The position numbers were made by a program, and so were the translations under genes. From Pseudoruminococcus_B sp937901805 (GTDB lineage: Bacteria > Bacillota > Clostridia > Oscillospirales > Ruminococcaceae): DNA of 64,000 nt. The stretch spans positions 1 to 64,000 of the forward strand of contig CAUWNS010000008.1 of NCBI GenBank assembly GCA_963560245.1. Direction: 5' to 3'. The notes beneath the pieces are model-generated. The model was not told the origin of the DNA. It saw only the letters and a program-made list of their open reading frames with translations, and searched no databases. This document shows, piece by piece, positions 52,561 through 62,082 of the stretch (its first letter is position 1; each line of letters begins with the position of its first letter).

Positions 52561-54108
52561 TTACAGCGCATCCGGAGCAGGATCCCGTTGCACAGGCGCG
52601 TTCCGGAACAGGAAGCCCTTGACGATCAGCAGAGCCGCAACAATCAGATAGATTACGCCAAAAGTCACCCCAACCGGCGGGAAAAGCGCAACGGAATCCG
52701 CGTGAATCATGCCGACAAACGAACAGAACGCCAATGCAATGCCAAAAAACGCAGAATGAAAATATTTTTTATCAATGACATAAGCAAGAAGCCCTGCAAG
52801 CAGCAGGCTGGACAAAAACGCCCCGTTGCCAAGCCATTGAATCCCCTGTATCTGGACAGAAAATTCTGCAAATTTCGCAGCTCCAATGTCTGCAACCGTT
52901 GTCCCTGCCGCCTGCGCCGTAGAACTGACAAGCGTCTGGATATATTGGAAGAGAATGGGAACTAAAGAAAGCAGCACCACATTGGTATATTTCTTATCCA
53001 GCTCCTGGAAAGTGCTCGCAGTCACTGAGAATCCAACAAAAATCAGAAGCACCATAACCGCTTCGGTGGGAACCAGCGCCATCAGCACGCCGGTAAGTCC
53101 TGTCATACAGATCAGAAGATAGGCCCCAGCGTTGACCAGGGAAAAACCGGCCCTGGCGCCGAGCTCTTTCCAGCCCGGATGACCGAAATACACCGTAGTC
53201 GGAAATGGATTGCCAAACAGGGAACCCAGCATGGTTGAACAGCCATCCATAATCATAGAGCGGCGTTCCGGGTAGACATCGCCAACTGATTTCGCGGATT
53301 CAATCCCCTGCAGTGTAGAGAGAAAGTTGTTGATCTGCAGAGGAATAATAATCGGCAGAAACGGGAAAATCCCGCTGAATCCCTTAACAATATCCAAACC
53401 GCAGAATGTCGGCGGATAAAAGCCGAGGTTGGAAAACGCAGATGTAAAGTTCTCCGGGGTAAGATAACCCGTTGCCCATGCAATCACCGACCCCAGGACA
53501 ATTGCGACCAGTCCGGAAGGGATCTTTTTGAAACGCTTGTCCGCTTTTCCAAGATAATCGATAATCACAATAAACAGCGGGAGCAGCGCATAAACGGGAC
53601 GATCAAATACCATTGCAATGCCGACAAAGGAAAGCCAGACTATCGCGGAGGAGGCCATATTCCCCATCAGGGCGCTGTGAGGAACCACCTTGACAATCCA
53701 GCGCCCGATAAATCCTCCCAGGACCTCTACCATGCCGCCAATCAGCGAAGCGGCAAGTCCAATTTGAAAGGCAAGTTCCGCATCGCCTGTCTGCCAGTAA
53801 ACCGGCCCCATAATCAGGTAAAGCCAGCCGGTCAGCTGGGACGCCCCAATCCCAAACGGCTGAGCCGTAACATCCTGGCGTTTTTCCTTTTTCGCCAACG
53901 CCCTCGCCTCATAGAAATACCAGAGATTTCCTGCAAAAATTGCAAGGCCAATACCCGGGACAATTTTCCCCAACACAATGTCCGACGGCATTCCAAAGAC
54001 AAACAGCATAATTCCGGTAGCGGATAGGATTTTAGAAAACCCGTCAAAAAAGATACCGAAGGACGCATCGATATCCCCTTTTCCCCACCACTTGTACTTA
54101 AAATTCAT
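52561..54108 (-). CDS. Purine/xanthine-type permease (NCS2/AzgA-like), first of a pair
   Basis: About 515 residues, twelve or more membrane segments. GDIDASFGIFFDGFSKIL at the start, PLQINNFLSTLQGIESAKSVGDVYPE and FGNPFPTTVYFGHPGWKELGARAG correspond to motifs of the second permease. First gene of the six-gene operon; the promoter and operator lie about 80-115 bases upstream. ATG at 54108 has GGAGTGAGGG upstream. Confidence 0.8.
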   Translation of the reverse strand: MNFKYKWWGKGDIDASFGIFFDGFSKILSATGIMLFVFGMPSDIVLGKIVPGIGLAIFAGNLWYFYEARALAKKEKRQDVTAQPFGIGASQLTGWLYLIMGPVYWQTGDAELAFQIGLAASLIGGMVEVLGGFIGRWIVKVVPHSALMGNMASSAIVWLSFVGIAMVFDRPVYALLPLFIVIIDYLGKADKRFKKIPSGLVAIVLGSVIAWATGYLTPENFTSAFSNLGFYPPTFCGLDIVKGFSGIFPFLPIIIPLQINNFLSTLQGIESAKSVGDVYPERRSMIMDGCSTMLGSLFGNPFPTTVYFGHPGWKELGARAGFSLVNAGAYLLICMTGLTGVLMALVPTEAVMVLLIFVGFSVTASTFQELDKKYTNVVLLSLVPILFQYIQTLVSSTAQAAGTTVADIGAAKFAEFSVQIQGIQWLGNGAFLSSLLLAGLLAYVIDKKYFHSAFFGIALAFCSFVGMIHADSVALFPPVGVTFGVIYLIVAALLIVKGFLFRNAPVQRDPAPDAL

Positions 54109-54164
54109 TTCCCTCACTCCATATTCCAGATTCTTTCAATATCCCGCGTCCGGGGAAAAGAATC

Positions 54165-54225
54165 AATTGTTTAAGTCTCAAACAATTATCATGACTAGAA
54201 TACTACCCTAAACTGCGATTGTCAA
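54165..54225 (-). promoter_or_regulatory. Promoter with operator-like palindrome for the permease operon
   Basis: On the minus strand TTGACA (54225-54220) and TATTCT (54202-54197) are 17 bases apart. Around the expected start point AATTGTTT (54165-54172) and AAACAATT (54180-54187) form an inverted repeat with a seven-base spacer. A repressor bound there would block the operon. Confidence 0.7.
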
Positions 54226-54729
54226 TATTTTATCACACCTTAGCTTTTTTTCATTGTTTAGCCCGTAATTCTCCGAAAGAAAAAATATGATTTTGTGCAT
54301 TTTATTGAAACCACTTTTTAAAAGTCTTTTTCATATAAACAGAGAGTATTTGCAGAGACAGAGGAGGGAAGCAGTTCTTCTTTCCACCTCATGGGTGCTG
54401 CTGAAATTACAGGCTTATGATGCTACACACCCCGACAGCCTTCCAGTTAGAGAGGTTCTAAAAGGGCGCGCTTCCCCCTTGTTAAAATCAACTCGTTTCA
54501 GGGATTCGTCAATCCATCTATGAAACTGCCGGAAACTTTTACAGTTCCGTGGGCGGGAAAAAAGAGTGGTAAACGCAAAAAAGCGGGGCCTCCGGCCTGA
54601 AAATTCAGGCGGAAATCCCGCATCTGCTCACGTAAAGTCTTTATATTTCCGTTTTATGGAAAAGGCATCTATGGAAAATCATTTTGGATTTTGCGCTCTA
54701 AAAAGCCCGTAAACCCGCATGAATACTAA
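54226..54729. other. Intergenic stretch without recognised gene
   Basis: Over 500 bases between the permease operon promoter and tRNA-fMet terminator. A plus-strand open frame of 78 codons (54287-54523) has no ribosome site or known domain. No repeat or structured element is obvious apart from a GC-rich patch near 54580-54625. Confidence 0.5.
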
Positions 54730-54765
54730 GAAAAATGGGCCGGTCATCTATTATGACCGGCCCAT
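54730..54765 (-). terminator. Terminator of tRNA-fMet
   Basis: A 13-bp perfect stem (54735-54747 with 54753-54765) lies directly 3' of the tRNA, followed on the minus strand by T5 (54734-54730). Confidence 0.93.
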
Positions 54766-54766
54766 A

Positions 54767-54843
<77 letters not shown>

Positions 54844-54940
54844 ATATTTTTTATCACAGTATTGCTGACTGCTTATCTATTATATAAAATAAAATCCAAT
54901 CTGTCAACCCCTTTTTCCGGGGCTGACAGATTTTTTTCTT

Positions 54941-55240
54941 TTAATGCTCTTCTTCCCCGGAAAAATCTTCATTCTGGGGTTCTTCCATAGATTCTTCTTC
55001 AGATTCTGTTTCCTGTTCTGGAATCTGTGCGCTTTCGGATTGATATTCTTCTTCCGTTACGCCGTAGTCGTCTTCCTCGTCATGGATATCAATTTCAATA
55101 TGGTCGGACGTATCCGTAAAGTCGTCCTGCTGCGTTTCCTTTTTGTTCCCAATTTTTTTCGTGATGGCAAAAATTGCGGCAATTGCACCGGCAGCCGCTG
55201 CCAAAATTGAAATAAGGGCAATCAATCCATTCTTCTTCAT
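54941..55240 (-). CDS. Small membrane protein with acidic tail
   Basis: 99 residues. One hydrophobic segment (about 5-28, alanine-rich, ending in ITKKIGNKK, a positive stop) then a very acidic, disordered tail of about 65 residues (more than a third Asp/Glu). Probably a single-pass protein with the tail in the cytoplasm. AAGGAGG precedes the ATG. No family recognised; the arrangement recalls YtxH-like membrane anchor proteins. Confidence 0.7.
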   Translation of the reverse strand: MKKNGLIALISILAAAAGAIAAIFAITKKIGNKKETQQDDFTDTSDHIEIDIHDEEDDYGVTEEEYQSESAQIPEQETESEEESMEEPQNEDFSGEEEH

Positions 55241-55367
55241 ATGAATTCCTCCTTATCCAGATCCTATCTGTGTTATATTCATTATAATCCTGCAAAAGAG
55301 GAAATACAACGAATTTTCTATGAATAATTTTATGTATGGATACACGGGCATTTTAGAAAGGAATTGT

Positions 55368-55399
55368 CAGGACGCATCTGCCAATGCAGATACGTCCTG
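55368..55399. terminator. Hairpin after the small glycine-zipper gene
   Basis: CAGGACGCATCTGC (55368-55381) and GCAGATACGTCCTG (55386-55399) pair over 14 bases with one mismatch. It follows the minus-strand gene at 55410-55595; the T-tract is weak. Confidence 0.6.
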
Positions 55400-55409
55400 T
55401 CCATACAGC

Positions 55410-55595
55410 TCACATCATATGAGACATATTGTTGACAAAGGATTCCACAGCCCTGACTGCCTTCTGCGTATTTTTCTTCATGGTCTTTTTATTGGTATGC
55501 GCCAGTTTATTGCCTACCATATAGGCGGCAGCCCCGACCACCGCGCCGACAGCCATCCCTTTGACTAAATTAGAATTTGAATGGTGCATCTTCAT
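55410..55595 (-). CDS. Small glycine-zipper membrane protein
   Basis: 61 residues. GMAVGAVVGAAAYMVGNKLA (about 13-32) is a hydrophobic, small-residue-rich segment of the glycine-zipper/YtxH kind, followed by a basic amphipathic tail. GAAAGGAAG precedes the ATG. Function unknown; proteins of this kind often sit in the membrane or a sporulation or stress setting. Confidence 0.65.
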   Translation of the reverse strand: MKMHHSNSNLVKGMAVGAVVGAAAYMVGNKLAHTNKKTMKKNTQKAVRAVESFVNNMSHMM

Positions 55596-55926
55596 CTTCC
55601 TTTCACAAAAAATGTATTTCTAGTTTTCCCCTTCCACCCTGTTTTATGAATTTTTCTTTTCTATAAAATACACAACTTTAGATTTTTAAAACTCCTATTT
55701 TTATATGTTTTTTTCTTTTTTGATATTCGGTGAAAAAATGGAAGAGTTTTTCATCCATAAAAATTGCTAATAACCACAGTCCAGAGTATAATGGAAATTG
55801 TGCATTTCATGACAGAAATGAAAAAAACAAGCGGTTCCCTCTTTTTTTGTAAAACAATCCGTCTTCTCTTTATAATGAAGACAATACAGAGGGATCTATG
55901 CTTTTGTATGGAAGGAAATTGAAACA
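55596..55926 (+). promoter_or_regulatory. Gap with promoter of the pyridoxamine kinase gene
   Basis: A/T-rich 331-base gap. TTGTAA (55847-55852) and TATAAT (55871-55876) are 18 bases apart, 50 bases before the start of the kinase gene. No other element is recognised. Confidence 0.65.
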
Positions 55927-56793
55927 ATGACCCTGCAAAGACCAAACCGCGTTGCCGCCATCCATGATCTGTCCGGCTTTGGACGCTGTTCCCTGACTGT
56001 GATTCTCCCGCTGCTCTCCGCCATGGGAGTGCAGGCCTGCCCCATCCCTACGGCAGTCCTTTCCACCCATACGGGCGGACTGCTGGATCCCGTTTTCCGG
56101 GATCTGACCGATTATATCGAACCCTGCCTCAAGCACTACCAGGAACTTGGCATTGATTTTGAGTGCATTTACAGCGGGTTTCTGGGTTCGGATGATCAGA
56201 TTGAGCACTGCCTGGACTTTTTCAAAGCCTACCCGGATGCCCTGGCAGTGGTCGACCCGGTCATGGGAGATCACGGGAAAGCCTACCGCACCTGCGGGCA
56301 AAGCATCCAAGAGGGGATGAAACGCTTGGTACAGGTAGCGGACATCATCACCCCCAATGTCACGGAATGCTCCATTTTGCTCTCCCAGGACTATTCCGCA
56401 CAGCCCCTGACCCATTCCCAGGCGAAAAGCATGCTGGTACGCCTGTCTGAATTTGGGCCGAAAATCGTCGTGATTACCGGAGCGCCCCTGGCGACCGGGA
56501 AAATTGCCAACCTCGGGTATGATCGGGAGAAAAATGCGTTCTGGTCGATTGAATGCGAGTATGTCCCCGTGTCTTATCCGGGCACCGGAGACGCCTTTGC
56601 AAGCATCCTGGTCGGCGGCCTGCTGACCGGGGACAGCCTGCCCATGGCGATTGAGCGCGCCACCCGTTTCCTGGAGATCGCCATCAAGACGACGTACAGC
56701 TACTCCAGCGATACCCGGTATGGGATCATGCTGGAGAAGGTGCTCCCGGAACTGATGCGCAACGACATCCTGCACGGGTATAATGCCTTTTAG
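55927..56793 (+). CDS. pdxY: Pyridoxamine/pyridoxal kinase
   Basis: 288-residue PfkB/ribokinase-like vitamin B6 kinase. HDLSGFGRCSLTVILPLLSAMG at the start, SGFLGSDDQI, VVDPVMGDHGKAY, ITPNVTECSILL (substrate and ATP sites) and the anion-hole/catalytic motif GTGDAFASIL. It salvages pyridoxal, pyridoxine or pyridoxamine to the 5'-phosphate. Co-transcribed with an ECF S-component gene 43 bases downstream. Confidence 0.92.
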   Translation: MTLQRPNRVAAIHDLSGFGRCSLTVILPLLSAMGVQACPIPTAVLSTHTGGLLDPVFRDLTDYIEPCLKHYQELGIDFECIYSGFLGSDDQIEHCLDFFKAYPDALAVVDPVMGDHGKAYRTCGQSIQEGMKRLVQVADIITPNVTECSILLSQDYSAQPLTHSQAKSMLVRLSEFGPKIVVITGAPLATGKIANLGYDREKNAFWSIECEYVPVSYPGTGDAFASILVGGLLTGDSLPMAIERATRFLEIAIKTTYSYSSDTRYGIMLEKVLPELMRNDILHGYNAF

Positions 56794-56836
56794 CCTTCCG
56801 CAGCATCCGCCCTCTTTGGAAAGGGAGTTTTGTGTT

Positions 56837-57421
56837 ATGTCCACCTCATCTAAGAAATTTTCCGTCAGTGATCTGGTCGTTGTCGGGCTGATGGCGGCCA
56901 TCATCTTTGTCACCACCAGCTTTATCAAAATCCAGATTCCAACTCCAACCGGACCGACCATGCTGAAAGTTGCCAACATTATCTGTCTGCTTGCCGGGAT
57001 GCTCTTCGGCGGGGTGCGCGGCGGGCTTGCAGCCGGTATCGGCTCATTTCTGTTCGATTTAACCAACCCGGCCTTTGTCTCCGGGGCGCCGTTTACCCTG
57101 ATAAACTTCTTCCTGATGGCATTTGTCTGCGGGATTATTTCCACCCATGGCAAACGCGTAGGAAAGGAAATCCTTTTCAATATCCTCGGCGCTGTCTGCG
57201 GATGTGGGGCTTATTTTCTGCTTTACATTGGAAAAAGCGTGATCACGCTCATGTTTGCGGGAAGTACCTTTCCTGCGTCCGTTGTCGCTACAGTCCCCAA
57301 GATGATTACCTCTTCCATCAACTCCCTGATCGCCATCGTCGGCGCCTGCCTGCTGGCGCCCCTGTTTGCAAAGGCTCTCAAATCCACCAGGCTGTATCGG
57401 GATATCTTCCGCCGTCATTGA
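56837..57421 (+). CDS. ECF transporter S component, probably for vitamin B6
   Basis: About 194 residues with five to six membrane segments. The N-terminal SDLVVVGLMAAIIFVTTSF, LLAGMLFGGVRGGLAAGIGSFLFDLTNP and APFTLINFF pattern is typical of ECF substrate-binding subunits. It lies in an operon with pyridoxamine kinase, so the substrate is inferred to be a B6 vitamer. The energising EcfA/T subunits must be elsewhere. ATG at 56837 has AAGGGAG upstream; the open frame starts 18 codons earlier inside the kinase gene. Confidence 0.82.
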   Translation: MSTSSKKFSVSDLVVVGLMAAIIFVTTSFIKIQIPTPTGPTMLKVANIICLLAGMLFGGVRGGLAAGIGSFLFDLTNPAFVSGAPFTLINFFLMAFVCGIISTHGKRVGKEILFNILGAVCGCGAYFLLYIGKSVITLMFAGSTFPASVVATVPKMITSSINSLIAIVGACLLAPLFAKALKSTRLYRDIFRRH

Positions 57422-57459
57422 TCGGCAGCACGCAGATGCCTGTCAAACCCGTATCGCTT

Positions 57460-57493
57460 TCCCATCCCCATTTTACGGGGATGGGATTTTTTT
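57460..57493 (+). terminator. Terminator of the B6 operon
   Basis: TCCCATCCCC (57460-57469) pairs with GGGGATGGGA (57477-57486), followed by T7. Confidence 0.93.
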
Positions 57494-57510
57494 GAACCCT
57501 GCCCGGGATA

Positions 57511-57817
57511 TTGACAAGGAAAATGCGGCATGCTATCATAAACAGGAATCCATAGTGGAAAAGGCGAAGAAGGGGAGGAGTAGGTAGCCCACTCCATTTA
57601 CAGCGAGCGGCGAAAAGGTGCAAGCGCCGCATCTGGAACCTGTCGAAGTAGCCCCGGAGCCCCGGATCGAACGGCAAACCGCCAAGTAGTGCCCGGCGCG
57701 GATTCCCGGCGTTATCTGGGAAGCGGAGGACGATTCGCCTCCGGCAAAGGACGGGTTTTCCGTCAAAATCAGGTGGTACCGCGTATATCCACGCCCTGTG
57801 TCGGGCGTGGATTTTTT
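57511..57817 (+). promoter_or_regulatory. T-box leader of valS with promoter and terminator
   Basis: Promoter TTGACA (57511-57516), 17 bases, TATCAT (57534-57539). The T-box AGGTGGTACCGCG is at 57771-57783. The terminator stem ATCCACGCCC/GGGCGTGGAT (57787-57796, 57803-57812) is followed by T6. Upstream, AGCGAGCGGCG...GGAAC is the Stem I-like region, and a GTC valine triplet (57642-57644) directly before GAAG is the probable specifier. Uncharged tRNA-Val would bind and allow valS transcription. Confidence 0.93.
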
Positions 57818-57878
57818 GTTTTCGCCCATTTTCCACGTTTCCCACACCGATTTGCAAAAAGAAAAGGAGGAAGCTTCC

Positions 57879-60497
57879 ATGCCGAAAGAACTTGCAAAAG
57901 TCTACGACCCCAAGCAGGTGGAAGACCGCACTTATCAGTTCTGGCTTGACGGAGGGTATTTTCACGCCACCGTTGACAAGAACAAAAAGCCATATACCAT
58001 TGTGATCCCCCCGCCAAACATCACCGGGCAGCTCCATATGGGACACGCCCTGGACGAGACCCTTCAGGATATCCTCATCCGTTTCCGCAGGATGCAGGGC
58101 TACAGCGCCCTCTGGCTTCCGGGAACCGACCATGCCTCCATCGCAACCGAAGCGAAAATTATCGAGGCTATGAAAGCGGAAGGCCTGACCAAAGAGGATC
58201 TGGGCCGGGAAAAATTTCTGGAACGCGCCTGGGAGTGGAAACGCAAATTCGGAGGCCGGATCATCGAACAGCTCAAGAAACTCGGTTCTTCCTGCGACTG
58301 GGAACGCGAGCGCTTCACGCTGGACGAGGGCTGTTCCAAGGCCGTCAACACGGTGTTCACCCGCCTGTATGAAAAAGGGCTGATTTACCGGGGAAACCGC
58401 ATCATCAACTGGTGCCCGCACTGCAAAACCTCTATCTCGGACGCGGAGGTTGAATATTCTGAACAGGACGGGCATTTCTGGCACCTGCGCTATCCGCTTT
58501 CCGACGGCAGCGGATATGTCCAGCTCGCCACCACCCGCCCGGAAACCATGCTCGGCGATACCGCCGTCGCCGTCAACCCGGCGGATAAACGGTATGAATC
58601 CCTTGTTGGGAAAACTGTCGTCCTCCCTCTGGTCGGCAGGGAGATCCCCATTGTCGCGGACGACTATGTGGATATGGAGTTTGGAACCGGCGTGGTCAAG
58701 ATCACCCCGGCGCATGACCCGAACGACTTCGAAGTCGGCCTGCGGCACGATCTTCCGGTCATCAACGTCATGAACGACAACGCGACCATGAATCAAGACT
58801 GCGGCAAATATGCGGGGCTCGACCGCTATGAGGCGAGAAAGCAGATTGTCGCAGATCTGGAAGCAGGCGGGTTCCTTGTCAAAATCGAGGATCACAAGCA
58901 CAATGTCGGCACCTGCTACCGCTGCGGAACAACAGTAGAACCGCGCGTCTCCCTTCAGTGGTTTGTCAAGATGGAGCCGCTGGCAAAGCCGGCTGTGGAA
59001 GCGGTCAGGGAGGGTAAAACCAGGATGATCCCCGACCGGTTCAACAAGATCTACTTCAACTGGATGGAAAACATCCGCGACTGGTGTATTTCCCGCCAGC
59101 TCTGGTGGGGCCACCGGATTCCCGCCTATTACTGCGACGAATGCGGGGAAACCGTCATTTCCGCGCAGCATGTGGATACCTGCCCGAAATGCGGCGGCCA
59201 TATGACCCAGGATCCGGACACGCTGGATACCTGGTTTTCCTCCGCACTCTGGCCGTTCTCCACGCTCGGCTGGCCGGATGAAACCGAGGAACTCAAATAC
59301 TTCTACCCGACCAACACTCTTGTCACCGGGTATGATATTATCTTTTTCTGGGTTGCGCGCATGATTTTCTCCGGTATTGAGAACATGGGGGAAGTCCCGT
59401 TTGATACGGTCTTTTTCCATGGCCTGGTGCGCGATGCGCAGGGCCGCAAGATGTCCAAATCCCTTGGAAACGGCATCGACCCGCTGGAAATTATCGACAA
59501 ATACGGCGCCGACGCATTGCGCTTTACGCTGGCGACCGGCAACAGCCCGGGCAACGATATGCGCTTTACGGATGAAAAAGTCCTGGCAAGCCGTAATTTT
59601 GCCAACAAAATCTGGAATGCCGCCCGCTTTATCCTGATGAACCTGAAAGAAGAGGATTTGCAGGGGCTTCCGGAAGAACTGGCGATTGAAGATCAGTGGA
59701 TTCTCACCAAGCTCAACCGCCTGATCCGGGAGGTCACGGACAATCTGGAAAACTTTGAGCTGGGCATTGCGGTTTCCAAGCTGTACGACTTTATCTGGGA
59801 TATCTTCTGCGACTGGTACATTGAACTGACAAAGTCCCGCCTGTTTGAGGGCGGGGAGAGCGGAAAAACCGCCCAGCAGGTGCTCCTGTATGTCATGACC
59901 AATATGCTCAAGCTCCTGCACCCGTTCATGCCGTTTATTACGGAGGAGATCTGGCAGGTGCTCCCGCACGAAGGGGAAGCCCTGATGGTCAGCCAATGGC
60001 CGGTTTCCCGCGATCAGCTTATTTTCCCCGAGGAAGAAGCGGATTTTGAACGCATTATCGACGCTATCCGCGGTATCCGCAACCGCCGTGCAGAGATGAA
60101 CATCGCCCCGAGCAAAAAAGCGAGCCTGTTTATTGAAACCGAGTATGCGGAGATCTTTGAAAAATGCAAACCCTTCTTTGAACGGCTGGCATCTGCTTCC
60201 GGGATCACGGTTTCCGATCATGTGGATATGCCGGACGCCGTCCAGGTCATCACGGATTCGGCCCGGATCTTTATCCCCATGGATGAGTTAATCGACAGGG
60301 AAAAGGAACTCGCCCGCCTGAACAAGGAGAAGAAGTTCTGCGAACGGGATATCCAGATCATCACTGGAAAGCTCTCCAACGAGGGGTTCCTCTCCAAAGC
60401 GCCGGAAAAAGTGGTCGCCCAGGAACGGGAAAAACTCGCAAGTGCAAAAGAGCGTATGGCAAAAATCGAACAGAGCCTGGCGGCCCTGCTCAAATAA
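57879..60497 (+). CDS. valS: Valine-tRNA ligase
   Basis: 872-residue class I synthetase. PNITGQLHMGHAL is the HIGH region, GRKMSKSLGNG the KMSKS loop; the connective editing domain lies in between (about 180-370, with TTRPETMLGDTAVAVNP). A zinc-ribbon pair CDECGE/CPKCGG is in the body, and a C-terminal tRNA-binding coiled coil (DREKELARLNKEKKFCE...) closes the protein. The ATG at 57879 has AAGGAGG; the open frame reaches back into the T-box. Controlled by the T-box. Confidence 0.97.
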   Translation: MPKELAKVYDPKQVEDRTYQFWLDGGYFHATVDKNKKPYTIVIPPPNITGQLHMGHALDETLQDILIRFRRMQGYSALWLPGTDHASIATEAKIIEAMKAEGLTKEDLGREKFLERAWEWKRKFGGRIIEQLKKLGSSCDWERERFTLDEGCSKAVNTVFTRLYEKGLIYRGNRIINWCPHCKTSISDAEVEYSEQDGHFWHLRYPLSDGSGYVQLATTRPETMLGDTAVAVNPADKRYESLVGKTVVLPLVGREIPIVADDYVDMEFGTGVVKITPAHDPNDFEVGLRHDLPVINVMNDNATMNQDCGKYAGLDRYEARKQIVADLEAGGFLVKIEDHKHNVGTCYRCGTTVEPRVSLQWFVKMEPLAKPAVEAVREGKTRMIPDRFNKIYFNWMENIRDWCISRQLWWGHRIPAYYCDECGETVISAQHVDTCPKCGGHMTQDPDTLDTWFSSALWPFSTLGWPDETEELKYFYPTNTLVTGYDIIFFWVARMIFSGIENMGEVPFDTVFFHGLVRDAQGRKMSKSLGNGIDPLEIIDKYGADALRFTLATGNSPGNDMRFTDEKVLASRNFANKIWNAARFILMNLKEEDLQGLPEELAIEDQWILTKLNRLIREVTDNLENFELGIAVSKLYDFIWDIFCDWYIELTKSRLFEGGESGKTAQQVLLYVMTNMLKLLHPFMPFITEEIWQVLPHEGEALMVSQWPVSRDQLIFPEEEADFERIIDAIRGIRNRRAEMNIAPSKKASLFIETEYAEIFEKCKPFFERLASASGITVSDHVDMPDAVQVITDSARIFIPMDELIDREKELARLNKEKKFCERDIQIITGKLSNEGFLSKAPEKVVAQEREKLASAKERMAKIEQSLAALLK

Positions 60498-60499
60498 TG

Positions 60500-60544
60500 A
60501 AAAACAATTCCCCGGATACGAAAAGTATCCGGGGAATTGTTTTT
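60500..60544. terminator. Long perfect bidirectional terminator
   Basis: A 20-bp perfect stem (60500-60519 with 60525-60544) with loop GAAAA, A5 and T5 at its ends. It separates the convergent valS and flippase genes. Confidence 0.95.
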
Positions 60545-60549
60545 CATGG

Positions 60550-62082
60550 TTATCCGCGCAGGGCGGAGACAATCCACTGGACGTCTTCCTTGGTCAGGGA
60601 GCGGGAGAGGAGCAAAAACGCGAGATAAAACAGGACTGTGACGGCAATCTGCAAGGTCAATGACAGAGTGGAAAGAGGAAGCGCAGAGGAAACCAGGCGC
60701 GAGGCCATACACCCGCCGAAGATGGCCAGTACCGGCCCCAGAATACAGGAACAGGGCCGGATGGGGACTTTCGTGACCTTGATTAACCGGTTGGCGCTTA
60801 AAAATGCGTTGAGCATTTCCGTGACATAGATTGTCACCAAATACCCGGCGATTGCATAACGCGGCAGCAAAAACCATACAAGCACAACGCTGACCGAAGC
60901 ATCGATAAGATTGTACCGCATGGAACTCACCTGTTCTCCCAGCCCTTTGAGCATACCGTCCACGGCAGTGTCCAGGTACATGACCGGAACAAGCGGCGCC
61001 AGGATCTGGATAAACTGTACGGTATCCGCATTGTCATAGAGCAGCAGGCCGAATTCCTTGGCAAAGAAAAAGAAAATCCCGGACACACCAATGGCGAACA
61101 TCAGGGTCAGCTGAAAAACCCTGCCCACAATCCGCTCAATCTGCATCGCTTTTCCCTGCTCTTTGCGTTCGGCAAGCTCCGGGACGATCAGCCCGGCAAA
61201 GGAAGTCAGCAACGCGGAAGGGAATAGAATCACCGGAAGCGCCATCCCCTGAATGATTCCATAGGCAGAAAGCGCCGTATCGGAGGAAATGCCGGATTTT
61301 TTCAGCCCTCTTGGAATCAACAGGTGTTCAATCGTCACAAGCCCGGAACGGGCATAGGCGGAAAAGGCCACTGGAATGGAAATGCTGAGCATTTTTTTGG
61401 TAATTCCCCGGTTTGAGCCGCGGCTTCTTCCCTGGGCGCGGTAGCGCCTGGCGTCGACCTGATACAGCACATAGGTCATCAGGAAAGAGCACAGTTCTGC
61501 CGCCGTTCCGCCGCCGATAATCGCGGCGCAGGCATAATCAATCCCAATATGCAGGGTCAGCGTAAGCCCCGCTATGGTCAGAGCGATACGGATCACCTGT
61601 TCTGCGACCTGGACACAGGCGTTTTTAAAAACCCGGCGGACTGCGGTAAAATACCCCGCCATTGCAGAGGACATGGACAAAAACGGCATACTCAGCGAGA
61701 GCAGGCGCAAAGAGAGGATCGTTCGGCTGTCGGCCAGCCATACGTTTCCCACATAGTCTGCGCCGAGAAACAGAGCGGCCGCGGTACAGCCTCCAAAAAA
61801 AATACTGTAGGACAGGCAGCGCCGCATAATCGCGCGGGACTGATCTTCCCGCCTGCCGCCCAACGCCTCCGCCACCATCCTGGTGGAAGCCAGGTTGATC
61901 CCGGAGGTGGAAACCGTCACGCACAGGGTATAGACGGACAAAATCAACTGGTACAGCCCCATTCCGGCCGTCCCTATTTTTGTGGAGAGGTAGACGCTGA
62001 AGGACAACCCTACTGCGCGCATGAGCAGCGCTGTCGCCGTAAGCAACGCGGTATTGAATAAAAACGCCTTGGTCTTTTTCAC
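60550..62082 (-). CDS. SpoVB/MurJ-like lipid-linked polysaccharide flippase
   Basis: About 510 residues from the GTG at 62082, with fourteen predicted membrane segments of the MOP superfamily. LLMRAVGLSFSVYLSTKIGTAGMGLYQL at the start and the SISIPVAFSAYARSGLVTIEHLLIPRGLKKSG segment are typical of SpoVB-type proteins that flip peptidoglycan precursors in spore-forming Clostridia. The ATG-led frame 66 codons longer shows no domain before the GTG. Ends at the terminator shared with valS. Confidence 0.85.
   Translation of the reverse strand: MKKTKAFLFNTALLTATALLMRAVGLSFSVYLSTKIGTAGMGLYQLILSVYTLCVTVSTSGINLASTRMVAEALGGRREDQSRAIMRRCLSYSIFFGGCTAAALFLGADYVGNVWLADSRTILSLRLLSLSMPFLSMSSAMAGYFTAVRRVFKNACVQVAEQVIRIALTIAGLTLTLHIGIDYACAAIIGGGTAAELCSFLMTYVLYQVDARRYRAQGRSRGSNRGITKKMLSISIPVAFSAYARSGLVTIEHLLIPRGLKKSGISSDTALSAYGIIQGMALPVILFPSALLTSFAGLIVPELAERKEQGKAMQIERIVGRVFQLTLMFAIGVSGIFFFFAKEFGLLLYDNADTVQFIQILAPLVPVMYLDTAVDGMLKGLGEQVSSMRYNLIDASVSVVLVWFLLPRYAIAGYLVTIYVTEMLNAFLSANRLIKVTKVPIRPCSCILGPVLAIFGGCMASRLVSSALPLSTLSLTLQIAVTVLFYLAFLLLSRSLTKEDVQWIVSALRG

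Noticed and set aside
57378..60221. Open frame of 947 codons on the minus strand across valS
   Set aside because: It runs opposite to a complete, well-conserved valS gene and shows no domain; it results from codon bias in valS.
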